Below are positions 21,507-29,681 of a stretch of DNA of 32,258 bases, piece after piece; the first letter of the stretch is position 1; each line of letters opens with the position of its first letter. A program made the translations under genes and the position numbers. This DNA is from Deltaproteobacteria bacterium UBA5799. Lineage in GTDB: Bacteria; Desulfobacterota; GWC2-55-46. Below the pieces are notes generated by a model that was given only the letters and a program-made list of their open reading frames with translations, was not told where the DNA came from and searched no databases. Location: contig DIDN01000049.1 of assembly GCA_002418185.1 (NCBI GenBank), forward strand, positions 1 to 32,258, given 5' to 3'.

Positions 21507-23662
21507 TGGAAATCGACCTCGGAGAAGCCAGGACGACATTCATAGCCGAAAGCCAGGAGCTCCTTCAAGAGATGGAGAGCTCGCTCCTCGCCCTTGAGCG
21601 GGACCCTGACGACCAGGACGCCGTCAACTCCCTTTTCAGGGCCGCGCATACGATAAAGGGCTCCTCGGGGGTGCTCGGCATCGAGACGGTCGAGAAGTTC
21701 ACGCACCTGGTCGAGAACCTGCTCGAGAAGATGAGGACAGGCCAGATAAAGGCTGACAGCGGCAATATCGAGCTCCTCCTCCAGTGCAGGGACCACATCT
21801 CCCGCCTCATATCCCTTGCCGCTGAAGGGGGAGAGGGCCCGGGCAAAGACCTCCTCGGGGCTGGCGACGACCTCTCCGCGAAACTCGCCGAGTGCATGGA
21901 TGAAGCTGAGGCGGCCCAGGCCGCCCCTGATGAAACGCCCGAGGCCGGGGGGGGGCCGAGTTCCCGGACCGGCGCATGGCACATATCCGTCAGGTTCGGC
22001 AGGAACACGCTGAAGACCGGGATGGACCCGATATCCTTCGTATCCTACCTGGCCAGGATGGGCGAGATCGTAAGCATAACCACGATCTTCTTCTCCATGC
22101 CCGGGCCTGGGGAGATGGACCCCGAGGACTGCTATCTCGGCTTCGAGATAGACCTCCGGAGCGATTTCGACAAGAAGGCCATCGAGGACGTCTTCGATTT
22201 CGTCCGCGACGAGTCGACCATCCGCATACTCCCGCCGTACAGCAGGATATCGTCCTATGTCGAGCTGATACAGGGGATGCCGGAAGACGCCCTCCTCCTG
22301 GGCGAGATACTGGTAAAGGGCGGCGCCCTGACTGCCGGTGAGCTCGAGGAGGCGCTCAAGCACCAGGAGGAGAGCCAGGACGCCGGAAGGCCGCGCATCG
22401 GGGAGATACTCGTGGAAGAGGGCGCAACGTACCCGGAGATAATCGACGCGGCCCTGGAGAAGCAGAAGAGGAACCTGGTGGCAAGCGCGAAGGAGGCCGC
22501 GACGGTAAGGATAGACGCCTCCAAGCTCGACTCCCTCATGAACCTCGTCGGAGAGCTCGTGATAGCCGGGGCGGGCATCGACCAGCACGCAGCGAGGATA
22601 GGGGACGCGCCCCTGCAGGAGTCGGCCTCCATAATGCTCCGGCTCGTAGAGGAGATAAGGGAGAGCGCCATGAAGGTGAGGATGGTCCCCATAGGAGAGA
22701 CCTTCAACCGCTTCAGAAGGGTCGTGAGGGACATAAGCAGGGAACTCGGGAAGGAAATAGAGATCGCGATAAGCGGCGCGGACACCGAGCTCGACAAGAA
22801 CGTCATAGAGAAGATAAGCGACCCGCTCATGCATCTGGTGAGGAACGCCGCGGACCACGGCATCGAGACGACCGAAGCCAGGACGTCCGCCGGGAAGAGC
22901 GCGTCAGGGACCATACGCCTCAGGGCCGGCCACGACGCCGGCTGCATAGTGATAGAGGTCGAGGACGACGGCAAGGGGCTCGACCGCGAGAGGATAATCG
23001 AGAAGGCGGCCGCCAGGGGCCTCATAGCGCCGGGCCAGCAGCTCACGGACTCCGAGGCGTTCAAGCTCATATTCGAGCCCGGCTTCTCCACCGCCGACGA
23101 GGTCACGAAGTTCTCCGGCAGGGGCGTCGGCATGGACGTCGTAAGGAAGAACATAGAGGCCCTCAGGGGCACGATAGACATAGAGAGCACCCGGGGCGAG
23201 GGCACGACGGTAAGGGTGAGGCTCCCCCTCACAATGGCGATTATAGACGGCTTCATGGTGGGTATCGGGCAGTCGCCCTACATCATCCCGCTCGACATGG
23301 TCGTCGAGTGCGTGGAGTTCACCGAGGAGGACAGGAGGTCCGCGGGGAAGCGGAACTACGTGAACCTCCGCGGAGAGGTCCTCCCGTTCATGAGGCTCAA
23401 GGAGTTCTTCAACGAAAACGGGGCCGGCTCGAAATACGAGAACATCGTCATAGTCCAGTACGCGGGCCACAAGATAGGGCTGGTGGTCGACGAGCTCTTC
23501 GGAGAGGTCCAGACGGTCATAAAGTCGCTCGGCAGGGTCTACCGCGAGGTCAAGGGCATATCCGGAGCGACGATACTCGGGAACGGCAGGGTCGCGCTGA
23601 TACTCGACGTGCCGAGGCTCATGCAGACGATAGAGAGGAATTACTTCGCCAGGGCGGGGTGA
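21506..23662 (+). CDS. cheA: Chemotaxis histidine kinase CheA with MshEN-like insert
   Basis: A 718-residue protein starting at ATG 21506; a GTG directly before is less likely. P1 (HPt) has phospho-acceptor His48 (RAAHTIKGSSGVLG). Residues about 157-247 form a P2-like domain (KTGMDPISFVSYLARMGEI). Residues 263-320 are two tandem repeats, LLGEILVKGGALTAGELEEA...Q and RIGEILVEEGATYPEIIDAA...Q, that fit the 24-residue MshEN motif. P3 is about 330-395. The P4 kinase has the N-box HLVRNAADHGIE, G1 DDGKGLD and G2 GRGVGMDVV. P5 (about 580-715) is CheW-like. It phosphorylates CheY and CheB. The repeat insert is not part of ordinary CheA. Confidence 0.93.
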   Translation: MEIDLGEARTTFIAESQELLQEMESSLLALERDPDDQDAVNSLFRAAHTIKGSSGVLGIETVEKFTHLVENLLEKMRTGQIKADSGNIELLLQCRDHISRLISLAAEGGEGPGKDLLGAGDDLSAKLAECMDEAEAAQAAPDETPEAGGGPSSRTGAWHISVRFGRNTLKTGMDPISFVSYLARMGEIVSITTIFFSMPGPGEMDPEDCYLGFEIDLRSDFDKKAIEDVFDFVRDESTIRILPPYSRISSYVELIQGMPEDALLLGEILVKGGALTAGELEEALKHQEESQDAGRPRIGEILVEEGATYPEIIDAALEKQKRNLVASAKEAATVRIDASKLDSLMNLVGELVIAGAGIDQHAARIGDAPLQESASIMLRLVEEIRESAMKVRMVPIGETFNRFRRVVRDISRELGKEIEIAISGADTELDKNVIEKISDPLMHLVRNAADHGIETTEARTSAGKSASGTIRLRAGHDAGCIVIEVEDDGKGLDRERIIEKAAARGLIAPGQQLTDSEAFKLIFEPGFSTADEVTKFSGRGVGMDVVRKNIEALRGTIDIESTRGEGTTVRVRLPLTMAIIDGFMVGIGQSPYIIPLDMVVECVEFTEEDRRSAGKRNYVNLRGEVLPFMRLKEFFNENGAGSKYENIVIVQYAGHKIGLVVDELFGEVQTVIKSLGRVYREVKGISGATILGNGRVALILDVPRLMQTIERNYFARAG

Positions 23663-23739
23663 CTGGGACGGGGAAGTGCGCGGGGGAGTACGGATTAGGA
23701 CGACAAAACACTTCATAGAAGAAAAGGGGAGGTCTTGAG

Positions 23740-25443
23740 ATGGATTTTCTGAGGAACATGAAGACGCGTTCGAAGCTTTTCCTGAGTTTCGCGGTGCTGA
23801 TACTCTTTGTCCTGGGGCTCGGGATATTGAGCATCGACAGGATTACCGGCATGAGGGACGACATTCAGTCGTTCTACGACGACAGGTTCGTGCCGACGGT
23901 GGACCTCGGGAAGATGAACAACGAGCTCGCGTCTCTCCGCATAGGCGCGCTCCAGATAATGAACGAGAGGGACGCGTCCAGGAGGCAGCAGCACTTCAAC
24001 AGTGCCGGCGAGTCCGAGGCCGAGGTGGGGAGCCTCATCGAGAAATACGGCTCAACCTATCTCACCGAAGAGGAAAAGAAGGTCTTCGACGAAATGAAGG
24101 CGGCGTGGGTGGCCTACAACGAGTCCCGGCGCAATACCTTCAAGTGGGCGCTTGACGGCGACTTCGAGAGGTCCAGGCACAACGCGCAGACCGATGCGGG
24201 CCCGAAGTTCAACATACTCGACTCCAAGCTCGTGAGGCTCATCCAGATACAGGACGAGGTGGGCAGGGAGATTATAGCCGCGGCAAACAACAGCTTCGCC
24301 ATGACGAGGAACGTCGTGATAGTTGCGACGGTCCTGGCCATAGGCATCGCCGCCGCGCTCGCCCTCGTGCTCACGAGCCTCATAGCCAGGCCCCTGGCCG
24401 AGGCGACGACGGCTGCGAACAGGCTCGCGGAGGGCGACCTCGACGCGGACATCCAGGCCGGCGGCAAGGACGAGATAGGCACCCTGCTCGAGGCAATGAA
24501 GAACATGGTCGCGAAACTCAGGGAGGTGGTCTCGGACGTGAGGGCCGTCTCGGACAACGTCGCAAGCGGGGCGCAGGAGCTCTCAAGCGGCGCCCAGCAG
24601 ATATCCCAGGGCTCGACCGAGCAGGCTGCGTCCATCGAGGAGACCTCCTCCTCGATGGAGCAGATGAGCGCCAACATAAGGCAGAACTCCGACAACGCGC
24701 AGCAGACCGAGAAGATAGCCCAGAAGTCCGCTGCCGATGCCAAGGAGAGCGGCCAGGCGGTCGCCGAGACCGTGGGCGCGATGAGGGAGATAGCCTCGAA
24801 GATATCGATAATAGAGGAGATTGCGAGGCAGACGAACCTCCTGGCCTTGAACGCCGCCATAGAAGCCGCGAGGGCCGGGGAGCACGGGAAGGGCTTCGCC
24901 GTGGTCGCCTCCGAGGTGAGGAAGCTCGCGGAGAGGAGCCAGACCGCGGCGGGCGAGATATCGAACCTCTCGGCCACGAGCGTGGAGATAGCCGAGAAGG
25001 CGGGCGAGATGCTATCGAGGCTCGTCCCCGACATCCAGAAGACATCGGAGTTGGTGCAGGAGATAACCGCGGCGAGCGCGGAGCAGAACTCCGGCGCCGA
25101 GCAGATAAACAAGGCGCTCCAGCAGCTCGACCAGGTCATCCAGCAGAACGCGAGCGGCGCAGAGGAATTGGCCTCGACCTCCGAGGAGCTCTCCACGCAG
25201 TCCGGGCAGCTCCAGAGGACCATCGAGTTCTTCAAGCTCTCCGGGGCTGGCGCGTCCTCCAGGAACAAGGTCACCCCGATAGAGAAGGCCAGGCAGGCGA
25301 AATCCAGGCAGGCTCCCGCCCATGCCCATAGCGCCGGCCTCGCCGCTGGCGCCCACAAGTCCGTTAACGTCGCAAACAGCCCGGTAAAGCTCAACCTCGG
25401 CACGGGCAGGGACGAGGAAGACGGCGAGTTCGTAAAATACTAA
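23740..25443 (+). CDS. Methyl-accepting chemotaxis protein (4HB sensor, HAMP)
   Basis: A 567-residue transmembrane receptor after GGGGAGG. TM1 is about 13-32. A periplasmic four-helix-bundle sensor spans about 33-190 (YDDRFVPTVDLGKMNNELAS, YLTEEEKKVFDEMKAAWVAY). TM2 is about 191-213 and HAMP about 214-266 (ARPLAEATTAANRLAEGDLD). The signalling hairpin follows, with tip EEIARQTNLLALNAAIEAAR and methylation-type Glu/Gln-rich helices on each side. The C-terminal 60 residues are Ala/Ser/Lys-rich, probably a flexible tether, and end EFVKY. It should form arrays with CheA and CheW. The ligand is not predictable. A 77-base gap to cheA holds no clear signal. Confidence 0.93.
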   Translation: MDFLRNMKTRSKLFLSFAVLILFVLGLGILSIDRITGMRDDIQSFYDDRFVPTVDLGKMNNELASLRIGALQIMNERDASRRQQHFNSAGESEAEVGSLIEKYGSTYLTEEEKKVFDEMKAAWVAYNESRRNTFKWALDGDFERSRHNAQTDAGPKFNILDSKLVRLIQIQDEVGREIIAAANNSFAMTRNVVIVATVLAIGIAAALALVLTSLIARPLAEATTAANRLAEGDLDADIQAGGKDEIGTLLEAMKNMVAKLREVVSDVRAVSDNVASGAQELSSGAQQISQGSTEQAASIEETSSSMEQMSANIRQNSDNAQQTEKIAQKSAADAKESGQAVAETVGAMREIASKISIIEEIARQTNLLALNAAIEAARAGEHGKGFAVVASEVRKLAERSQTAAGEISNLSATSVEIAEKAGEMLSRLVPDIQKTSELVQEITAASAEQNSGAEQINKALQQLDQVIQQNASGAEELASTSEELSTQSGQLQRTIEFFKLSGAGASSRNKVTPIEKARQAKSRQAPAHAHSAGLAAGAHKSVNVANSPVKLNLGTGRDEEDGEFVKY

Positions 25444-25454
25444 AGGAGCGAAAG

Positions 25455-25955
25455 ATGAGCGCAGCCGAAACGGTTTCAGAGAACATGCAGTACCTTACGT
25501 TCAGGCTCGAGGACGAGGTCTTCGCCCTTGACATAACGCAGGTGCGGGAGGTCCTCGACTTCACCACGGTCACCAAGGTGCCGAGGACGCCGGACTTCAT
25601 GAGGGGGGTGATAAACCTGCGCGGAAGCGTGGTGCCGGTCGTGGACATGCGCCTCAAGTTCGGGATGAGCAGGACGGAGCAGACCGTCAACACCTGCATA
25701 ATAATCGTGGAGTTGAGCCTTGACGGCGAAAAGCTCGTCATAGGGGCGCTCGCGGACTCGGTCCAGGAGGTCCTGGAGATAGAGCCCGCGCATATAGAGC
25801 CCCCGCCGCGCATAGGCACGAGGCTCAATACCGAGTTCATACAGGGCATGGGCAAGAGGGATGAGCAGTTCATAATCATCCTGAACATCGACAGGATATT
25901 CTCTACGGACGAGCTCGCGCTCTTCAACGGCGAGGCCGCGGCAGAGAGCGCGTGA
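25455..25955 (+). CDS. cheW: Chemotaxis coupling protein CheW
   Basis: A 166-residue protein of two SH3-like lobes. Diagnostic segments are YLTFRLEDEVFALDITQVRE, the receptor/kinase-binding TPDFMRGVINLRGSVVPVVD, and LGALADSVQEVLEIE-like IGALADSVQEVLEIEPAHIE. It links receptors to CheA. It begins 11 bases after the MCP, with AGGAG before the ATG, and its stop overlaps the cheR GTG by four bases. The C-terminal tail (ALFNGEAAAESA) is slightly extended compared with E. coli CheW, which is common in multi-system species. Confidence 0.95.
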   Translation: MSAAETVSENMQYLTFRLEDEVFALDITQVREVLDFTTVTKVPRTPDFMRGVINLRGSVVPVVDMRLKFGMSRTEQTVNTCIIIVELSLDGEKLVIGALADSVQEVLEIEPAHIEPPPRIGTRLNTEFIQGMGKRDEQFIIILNIDRIFSTDELALFNGEAAAESA

Positions 25956-26851
25956 AACGGGACAGGGAAGCGGAGCGCGCGGCGGGCGACGTCGAAGCCG
26001 CAGGGACGTCGGCGCCCGGGAGCCTCAGAAGGCTTTCCGAGGGCGATTTCCTGAGGCTCAGCACGTTCATCCAGCAGGAGCTCGGCATAAAGATGCCTCC
26101 GGCTAAAAAGGCGCTCCTCGAGTCGCGGCTCCAGAAGCGCCTGCGCGCCCTGGGTTGCGGCACCTTTTCCGAGTACTGCGACGCGCTCTTCGGCCCCGGC
26201 GGCATGGAGCGCGAGCTGGTCTTCATGCTCGACCTGGTCACGACGAACAAGACCGACTTTTTCAGGGAGTCGCACCATTTCGACCTGCTCGTAAAAAGCA
26301 TCCTCCCTGCCGTGGCGAGCGGGCCGGGCCGCCGCGTCTCGCTCTGGAGCGCAGGCTGCTCGACCGGCGAGGAGCCATACACCCTCGCGATGGTCCTGAG
26401 CGAATTCGCGTCGGGCCGCCCGGGGCTCGGCTTCGATTTCGAGATACTGGCGACCGACGTCTCTACGCGGGTGCTCGAGGCCGCCTGCAAGGGCATCTAC
26501 AAGGAAGAGAGGCTCGCGCCGGTGCCCGAGGCCTTCAGGAGGCGTTATTTCCTGAGGAGCAGGGACAGGTCGTCCGGGCTCGTCAGGGTCGCCCCGGAGG
26601 CGAGGGAGAAGGTAAGGTTCGCGAGGCTGAACCTGATGGACGAGGAGTTCCCCGTTGAGGGCCCGTTCGACATCATCTTCTGCAGGAACGTAATCATCTA
26701 CTTCGACAGGGAGACGCAGGAGCGGCTGATGTGGAAGTTCTGCAGCCATCTCAAGGCGGGCGGGTATCTCTTCCTCGGGCATTCCGAGACGCTCAGCGGG
26801 CTCGGCCTTCCCCTCACGAAGGTAGGCGCGTCGGTGTACATGAAGTGCTGA
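25952..26851 (+). CDS. cheR: Chemotaxis receptor glutamate methyltransferase CheR
   Basis: A 299-residue protein. The GTG start at 25952 overlaps the cheW stop. An N-terminal tail of about 25 charged or Ala-rich residues precedes the helical domain (FIQQELGIKMPPAKKALLES). Catalytic-site residues are seen in TTNKTDFFRESHHF, the SAM loop is LWSAGCSTGEEPYTLAM, and FDIIFCRNVIIYF closes the fold. It methylates receptor glutamates with SAM, setting adaptation against CheB. It lacks the TPR region of CheR fusions. It ends 29 bases before the orphan kinase gene. Confidence 0.94.
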   Translation: MKRDREAERAAGDVEAAGTSAPGSLRRLSEGDFLRLSTFIQQELGIKMPPAKKALLESRLQKRLRALGCGTFSEYCDALFGPGGMERELVFMLDLVTTNKTDFFRESHHFDLLVKSILPAVASGPGRRVSLWSAGCSTGEEPYTLAMVLSEFASGRPGLGFDFEILATDVSTRVLEAACKGIYKEERLAPVPEAFRRRYFLRSRDRSSGLVRVAPEAREKVRFARLNLMDEEFPVEGPFDIIFCRNVIIYFDRETQERLMWKFCSHLKAGGYLFLGHSETLSGLGLPLTKVGASVYMKC

Positions 26852-26880
26852 ACAAGTATAGAACCGGGGGGTGAGGCAAT

Positions 26881-27780
26881 ATGCGGGAACTTTCGGACAG
26901 GGAACTCCTGGCCGTCATGGAGGAGAGGCTTGAGGCCAAGGACAGGGCCTACGCCGGGCTCGTCGAGCTTACGGGCAAGCTCGACGAGCTCAACAGAAAG
27001 CTCATCGAGTCCGAGGAGGTCAAGTCCAGCTTCCTCTCTAACATCAGGAACGAGATAAACAACCCGCTCACCTCGGTGCTCACGATGGCCGAGGTCCTCA
27101 TATCCGGGGGCGAGCTGCCGGAACACGCCACCCTGAAATCCATAATAGGGATGATACACAGGGAGGCCTTCAGCCTGAACTTCCAGCTCCGGAACATCTT
27201 CGCGGCCGCCGAGCTGGAGGCGGGCGAAGCGGTGCCGGGGTTCTCAAGCGTCGACATGGACTCCGTACTCAGGGACGTGGTCTCTTCCCTGAGCCACAGG
27301 GCCGCGGAAAAGAAGCTCGCGGTATGCCTGGACGTCCGGGGCCGGCTCAGGGAGAGGTCCTTCAGGACAGACGCCGAAAAGGTGCACAGGATAGTCGCGA
27401 ACCTCCTGGCCAATGCCGTCGAGTTCAGTCCCGAGGGCGGCGAAGTTTCCATTTCCGCCGCCGCGGAGGACGGCTGGCTCGGCATATCGGTGAAGGACGA
27501 CGGCCCGGGCATGGACCCCGGCGACCTGAACCTGATATTCGAGCGCTTCAAGCAGCTCGACAGCGGCGCTTCAAAGCAGCACCTGGGGCACGGCCTCGGC
27601 CTTTCGATAGTCAAGGCCACCGTTGACCTCCTCGGAGGCGACGTATCGGTCGAGAGCAGCCCTGGAAAGGGCGCGCTCTTCACCGTATCGGTCCCGGAGG
27701 CCGACCTGGAAGCTTCCGTCGGCGCCATTTCAACGGACGGCGCCGAGTTCTTTACCCAGACCGAGACCAGAAGGTTCTGA
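26881..27780 (+). CDS. Soluble histidine-kinase-like protein with Asn in place of the phospho-accepting His
   Basis: A 299-residue protein without membrane helices. Residues 1-45 are a charged coiled coil. The dimerisation helix reads FLSNIRNEINNPLTSVLTMA. In HisKA proteins this motif is F-L-x-N-x-x-H-E-x-x-x-P-L, so Asn57 occupies the His position; I checked the codon (AAC at 27049-27051). The ATPase domain looks intact: N-box ANLLANAVEFSPEGGE, G1 DDGPGMDPGD, F-box FERFKQ and G2 HGLGLSIVK. It could bind ATP but not autophosphorylate on His. Options are Ser/Thr phosphorylation of the STAS protein, a scaffold or inhibitor of CheA, or a nucleotide sensor. It lies between cheR and cheD with no gap to cheD. 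Confidence 0.85.
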   Translation: MRELSDRELLAVMEERLEAKDRAYAGLVELTGKLDELNRKLIESEEVKSSFLSNIRNEINNPLTSVLTMAEVLISGGELPEHATLKSIIGMIHREAFSLNFQLRNIFAAAELEAGEAVPGFSSVDMDSVLRDVVSSLSHRAAEKKLAVCLDVRGRLRERSFRTDAEKVHRIVANLLANAVEFSPEGGEVSISAAAEDGWLGISVKDDGPGMDPGDLNLIFERFKQLDSGASKQHLGHGLGLSIVKATVDLLGGDVSVESSPGKGALFTVSVPEADLEASVGAISTDGAEFFTQTETRRF

Positions 27781-28260
27781 GTGCTGCAGAACGCCGCAAA
27801 AACGGGGTCACAGCACTACCTGTACCCCGGGATGCTCTTCGCCGAAGCGGGCCCGCACAGCGTCGTAACCGTGCTCGGCTCGTGCGTGTCCGTCTGTTTG
27901 TGGGACCCGGAGAAGATGGCAGGGGGCATAAACCATTACCTCCTGCCGTACTGGAACGGAGAGGGCCTCAGGACGCCGAAGTACGGCAATATAGCGGTCC
28001 CGATGCTCATAGAAAGGCTGCTTGGCATCGGGTGCGGCAAGTCCAGGCTTGTGGCCAAGGTCTTCGGGGGGGCGAGCGTCCTTGAAAGCTCGGGCGTCCT
28101 CAATATCGGCGAGCGGAACATCACCTTCGCCAGGAGCGCGCTGGCCGAGGCCGGCATACATGTGGCCTGCGAGGACGTCGGCGGCACGAGCGGGAGGAAA
28201 ATACTCTTCCAGACCGGCACCGGAGAGGTGTTCGTGAGGAAATTGGGGCGGCATGGATGA
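27781..28260 (+). CDS. cheD: Chemoreceptor glutamine deamidase CheD
   Basis: A 159-residue protein. The GTG start follows the previous stop directly (TGAGTG). CheD family catalytic residues are Cys34 in VLGSCVSVCLWDPE and His52 in GGINHYLLP, with the conserved EDVGGTSGRKILF near the C-terminus. It deamidates receptor glutamines to glutamates and in many species binds CheC. No cheC is present in the window, so the feedback partner, if any, is elsewhere. Its stop overlaps the cheB start by four bases. Confidence 0.94.
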   Translation: MLQNAAKTGSQHYLYPGMLFAEAGPHSVVTVLGSCVSVCLWDPEKMAGGINHYLLPYWNGEGLRTPKYGNIAVPMLIERLLGIGCGKSRLVAKVFGGASVLESSGVLNIGERNITFARSALAEAGIHVACEDVGGTSGRKILFQTGTGEVFVRKLGRHG

Positions 28261-29330
28261 CGAAAAAGACAAAGGTCCTCGTAATAGACGATTCCGCCGT
28301 AGTGAGGAAGGTCCTCTCGGCGATCATCGGCTCCGAGCCCGACCTCGATGTAATCGGGGCGGCCGGCGACCCGTTCATCGCTGCCGAGAAGATAGCGCAC
28401 GACCTGCCTGACGTCCTGACCCTCGACGTCGAGATGCCGCGCATGGACGGCATCACCTTCCTCCAGAAGCTCATGAGCCAGCACCCCATACCGACGGTCG
28501 TCATATCGAGCCTCGCGGGCGGGGGCTCTGAGACGGCGCTCAGGGCGCTTGAGTACGGCGCGGTCGAGATTCTGCAGAAACCGGCCATAGGCACCAGGGA
28601 GTTCCTCGAGGAATCGAGGGTGCTCATATGCGACGCGGTTAGGGCGGCGTCGATGGCGAAGCTCAGGAGGGTGCCGGCCCATGCGGCGGTCGCCCCGTCC
28701 CCGAAGCTCAATGCCGACGCCGTCATAGCGAAGTCGAAGCCCACCAGGGCGATGCTCCGGACGACCGAGAAGGTGGTGGTCCTCGGCGCCTCGACCGGCG
28801 GCACCGAGGCCATAAGCGAGTTCCTCATGTCCATGCCCCTCGACTCGCCCGGCATAGTCATAGTCCAGCACATGCCCGAGAAGTTCACGGCCTCTTTCGC
28901 AAGGAGGCTCGACTCGGCGTGCAGGATATCGGTAAAGGAGGCGGAGGACAACGATACGGTCATAAGGGGCAGGGCGCTTATCGCTCCCGGCAACAGGCAC
29001 ATGGTGCTCAAGAGGAGCGGAGCGAGGTATTACGTTGAGATAAAGGACGGGCCGCTTGTAGCAAGGCACAGGCCCTCGGTGGACGTGCTTTTCCGCTCCG
29101 CGGCCATGTACGCGGGGAAGAACGCCGTGGGGGTCATGCTCACCGGCATGGGCGACGACGGCTCAAGGGGCATGAAGGAGATGAAGGATGCCGGCGCATT
29201 CAATATCGCCCAGGACGAGCGCACTTCCGTGGTATACGGCATGCCCAGGGAGGCCGTAAAGGCCGGGGCAGTCGACTGCGTGCTGCCGCTCCATGAAATA
29301 GCAGGCCGGGTCCTGAAGGAATGCGCCTAG
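28257..29330 (+). CDS. cheB: Chemotaxis methylesterase CheB
   Basis: A 357-residue protein with an N-terminal receiver domain (phospho-acceptor Asp57 in LTLDVEMPRMDG) and a C-terminal methylesterase. The catalytic triad is Ser179 (GASTGGTEA), His205 (VQHMPEKF) and Asp301 (GMGDDGSRGM). The two are joined by a linker of about 35 residues rich in Ala, Pro and Lys. It removes receptor methyl groups when phosphorylated by CheA. It is the last gene of the operon. I see no strong hairpin with a T run after its stop. Confidence 0.95.
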   Translation: MTKKTKVLVIDDSAVVRKVLSAIIGSEPDLDVIGAAGDPFIAAEKIAHDLPDVLTLDVEMPRMDGITFLQKLMSQHPIPTVVISSLAGGGSETALRALEYGAVEILQKPAIGTREFLEESRVLICDAVRAASMAKLRRVPAHAAVAPSPKLNADAVIAKSKPTRAMLRTTEKVVVLGASTGGTEAISEFLMSMPLDSPGIVIVQHMPEKFTASFARRLDSACRISVKEAEDNDTVIRGRALIAPGNRHMVLKRSGARYYVEIKDGPLVARHRPSVDVLFRSAAMYAGKNAVGVMLTGMGDDGSRGMKEMKDAGAFNIAQDERTSVVYGMPREAVKAGAVDCVLPLHEIAGRVLKECA

Positions 29331-29437
29331 GCCCAGGACGCCTGAGCGAGTACGCTTATCGGATGCCCATGGCGGGCCAGGCCGTATTCGCGCCTGCCAG
29401 GGCGCTTTCCCCGCAATTACCGCCGCCCTTTTCCGGT

Positions 29438-29466
29438 TTGACTTAAACCCCGTAAATCTGTATATT
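29438..29466 (+). promoter_or_regulatory. Candidate promoter for the cytochrome / DsbA / CDF operon
   Basis: TTGACT (29438-29443), 17 bases, TATATT (29461-29466). A TATTAT offset by two bases is an alternative -10. It lies about 215 bases before the first gene, implying a long leader. Confidence 0.5.
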
Positions 29467-29681
29467 ATAAGAGGCTTTGGAGGCGGGCAACATACGGCTT
29501 TCCGCCCGCCTCAAATCAGGATGGTTCAAGGAATTACCATGTTCTTCCCCGGGCTGCGCCAAGGGCGTGCCGCAGCCGATATGCAGCCCTCGATAGTTCC
29601 CGCCATGTCGCGGCGGCAAGCCTCCCGCCCGCCTCCTTTCCGGAGGCAGGCCGCAAACGCCCCTGAAATGAGAGGTGCTAC
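29467..29681 (+). other. Hairpin-rich leader region
   Basis: Three inverted repeats follow the promoter. GAGGCGGGC (29480-29488) pairs perfectly with GCCCGCCTC (29504-29512). GGCTGCG (29552-29558) pairs with CGCAGCC (29571-29577). GCCTCC (29631-29636) pairs with GGAGGC (29642-29647) just before the ribosome site. None has a T run. A 49-codon frame starts at ATG 29539 after AAGGAA and its stop (29686-29688) overlaps the cytochrome start, but its Arg/Pro/Ala-rich content does not look like a protein. I recognise no known riboswitch class. Confidence 0.45.

Noticed and set aside
21263..22858. 531-codon open frame on the minus strand
   Set aside because: Antisense shadow of the STAS and cheA genes.
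24114..25403. 429-codon minus-strand frame with hydrophobic Ala/Ser/Cys-rich sequence
   Set aside because: Antisense to the MCP coiled coil; repetitive composition mirrors the receptor's heptads. No ribosome site.
25391..26782. 463-codon open frame on the minus strand
   Set aside because: Overlaps cheW and cheR, whose motifs are complete. Shadow frame.
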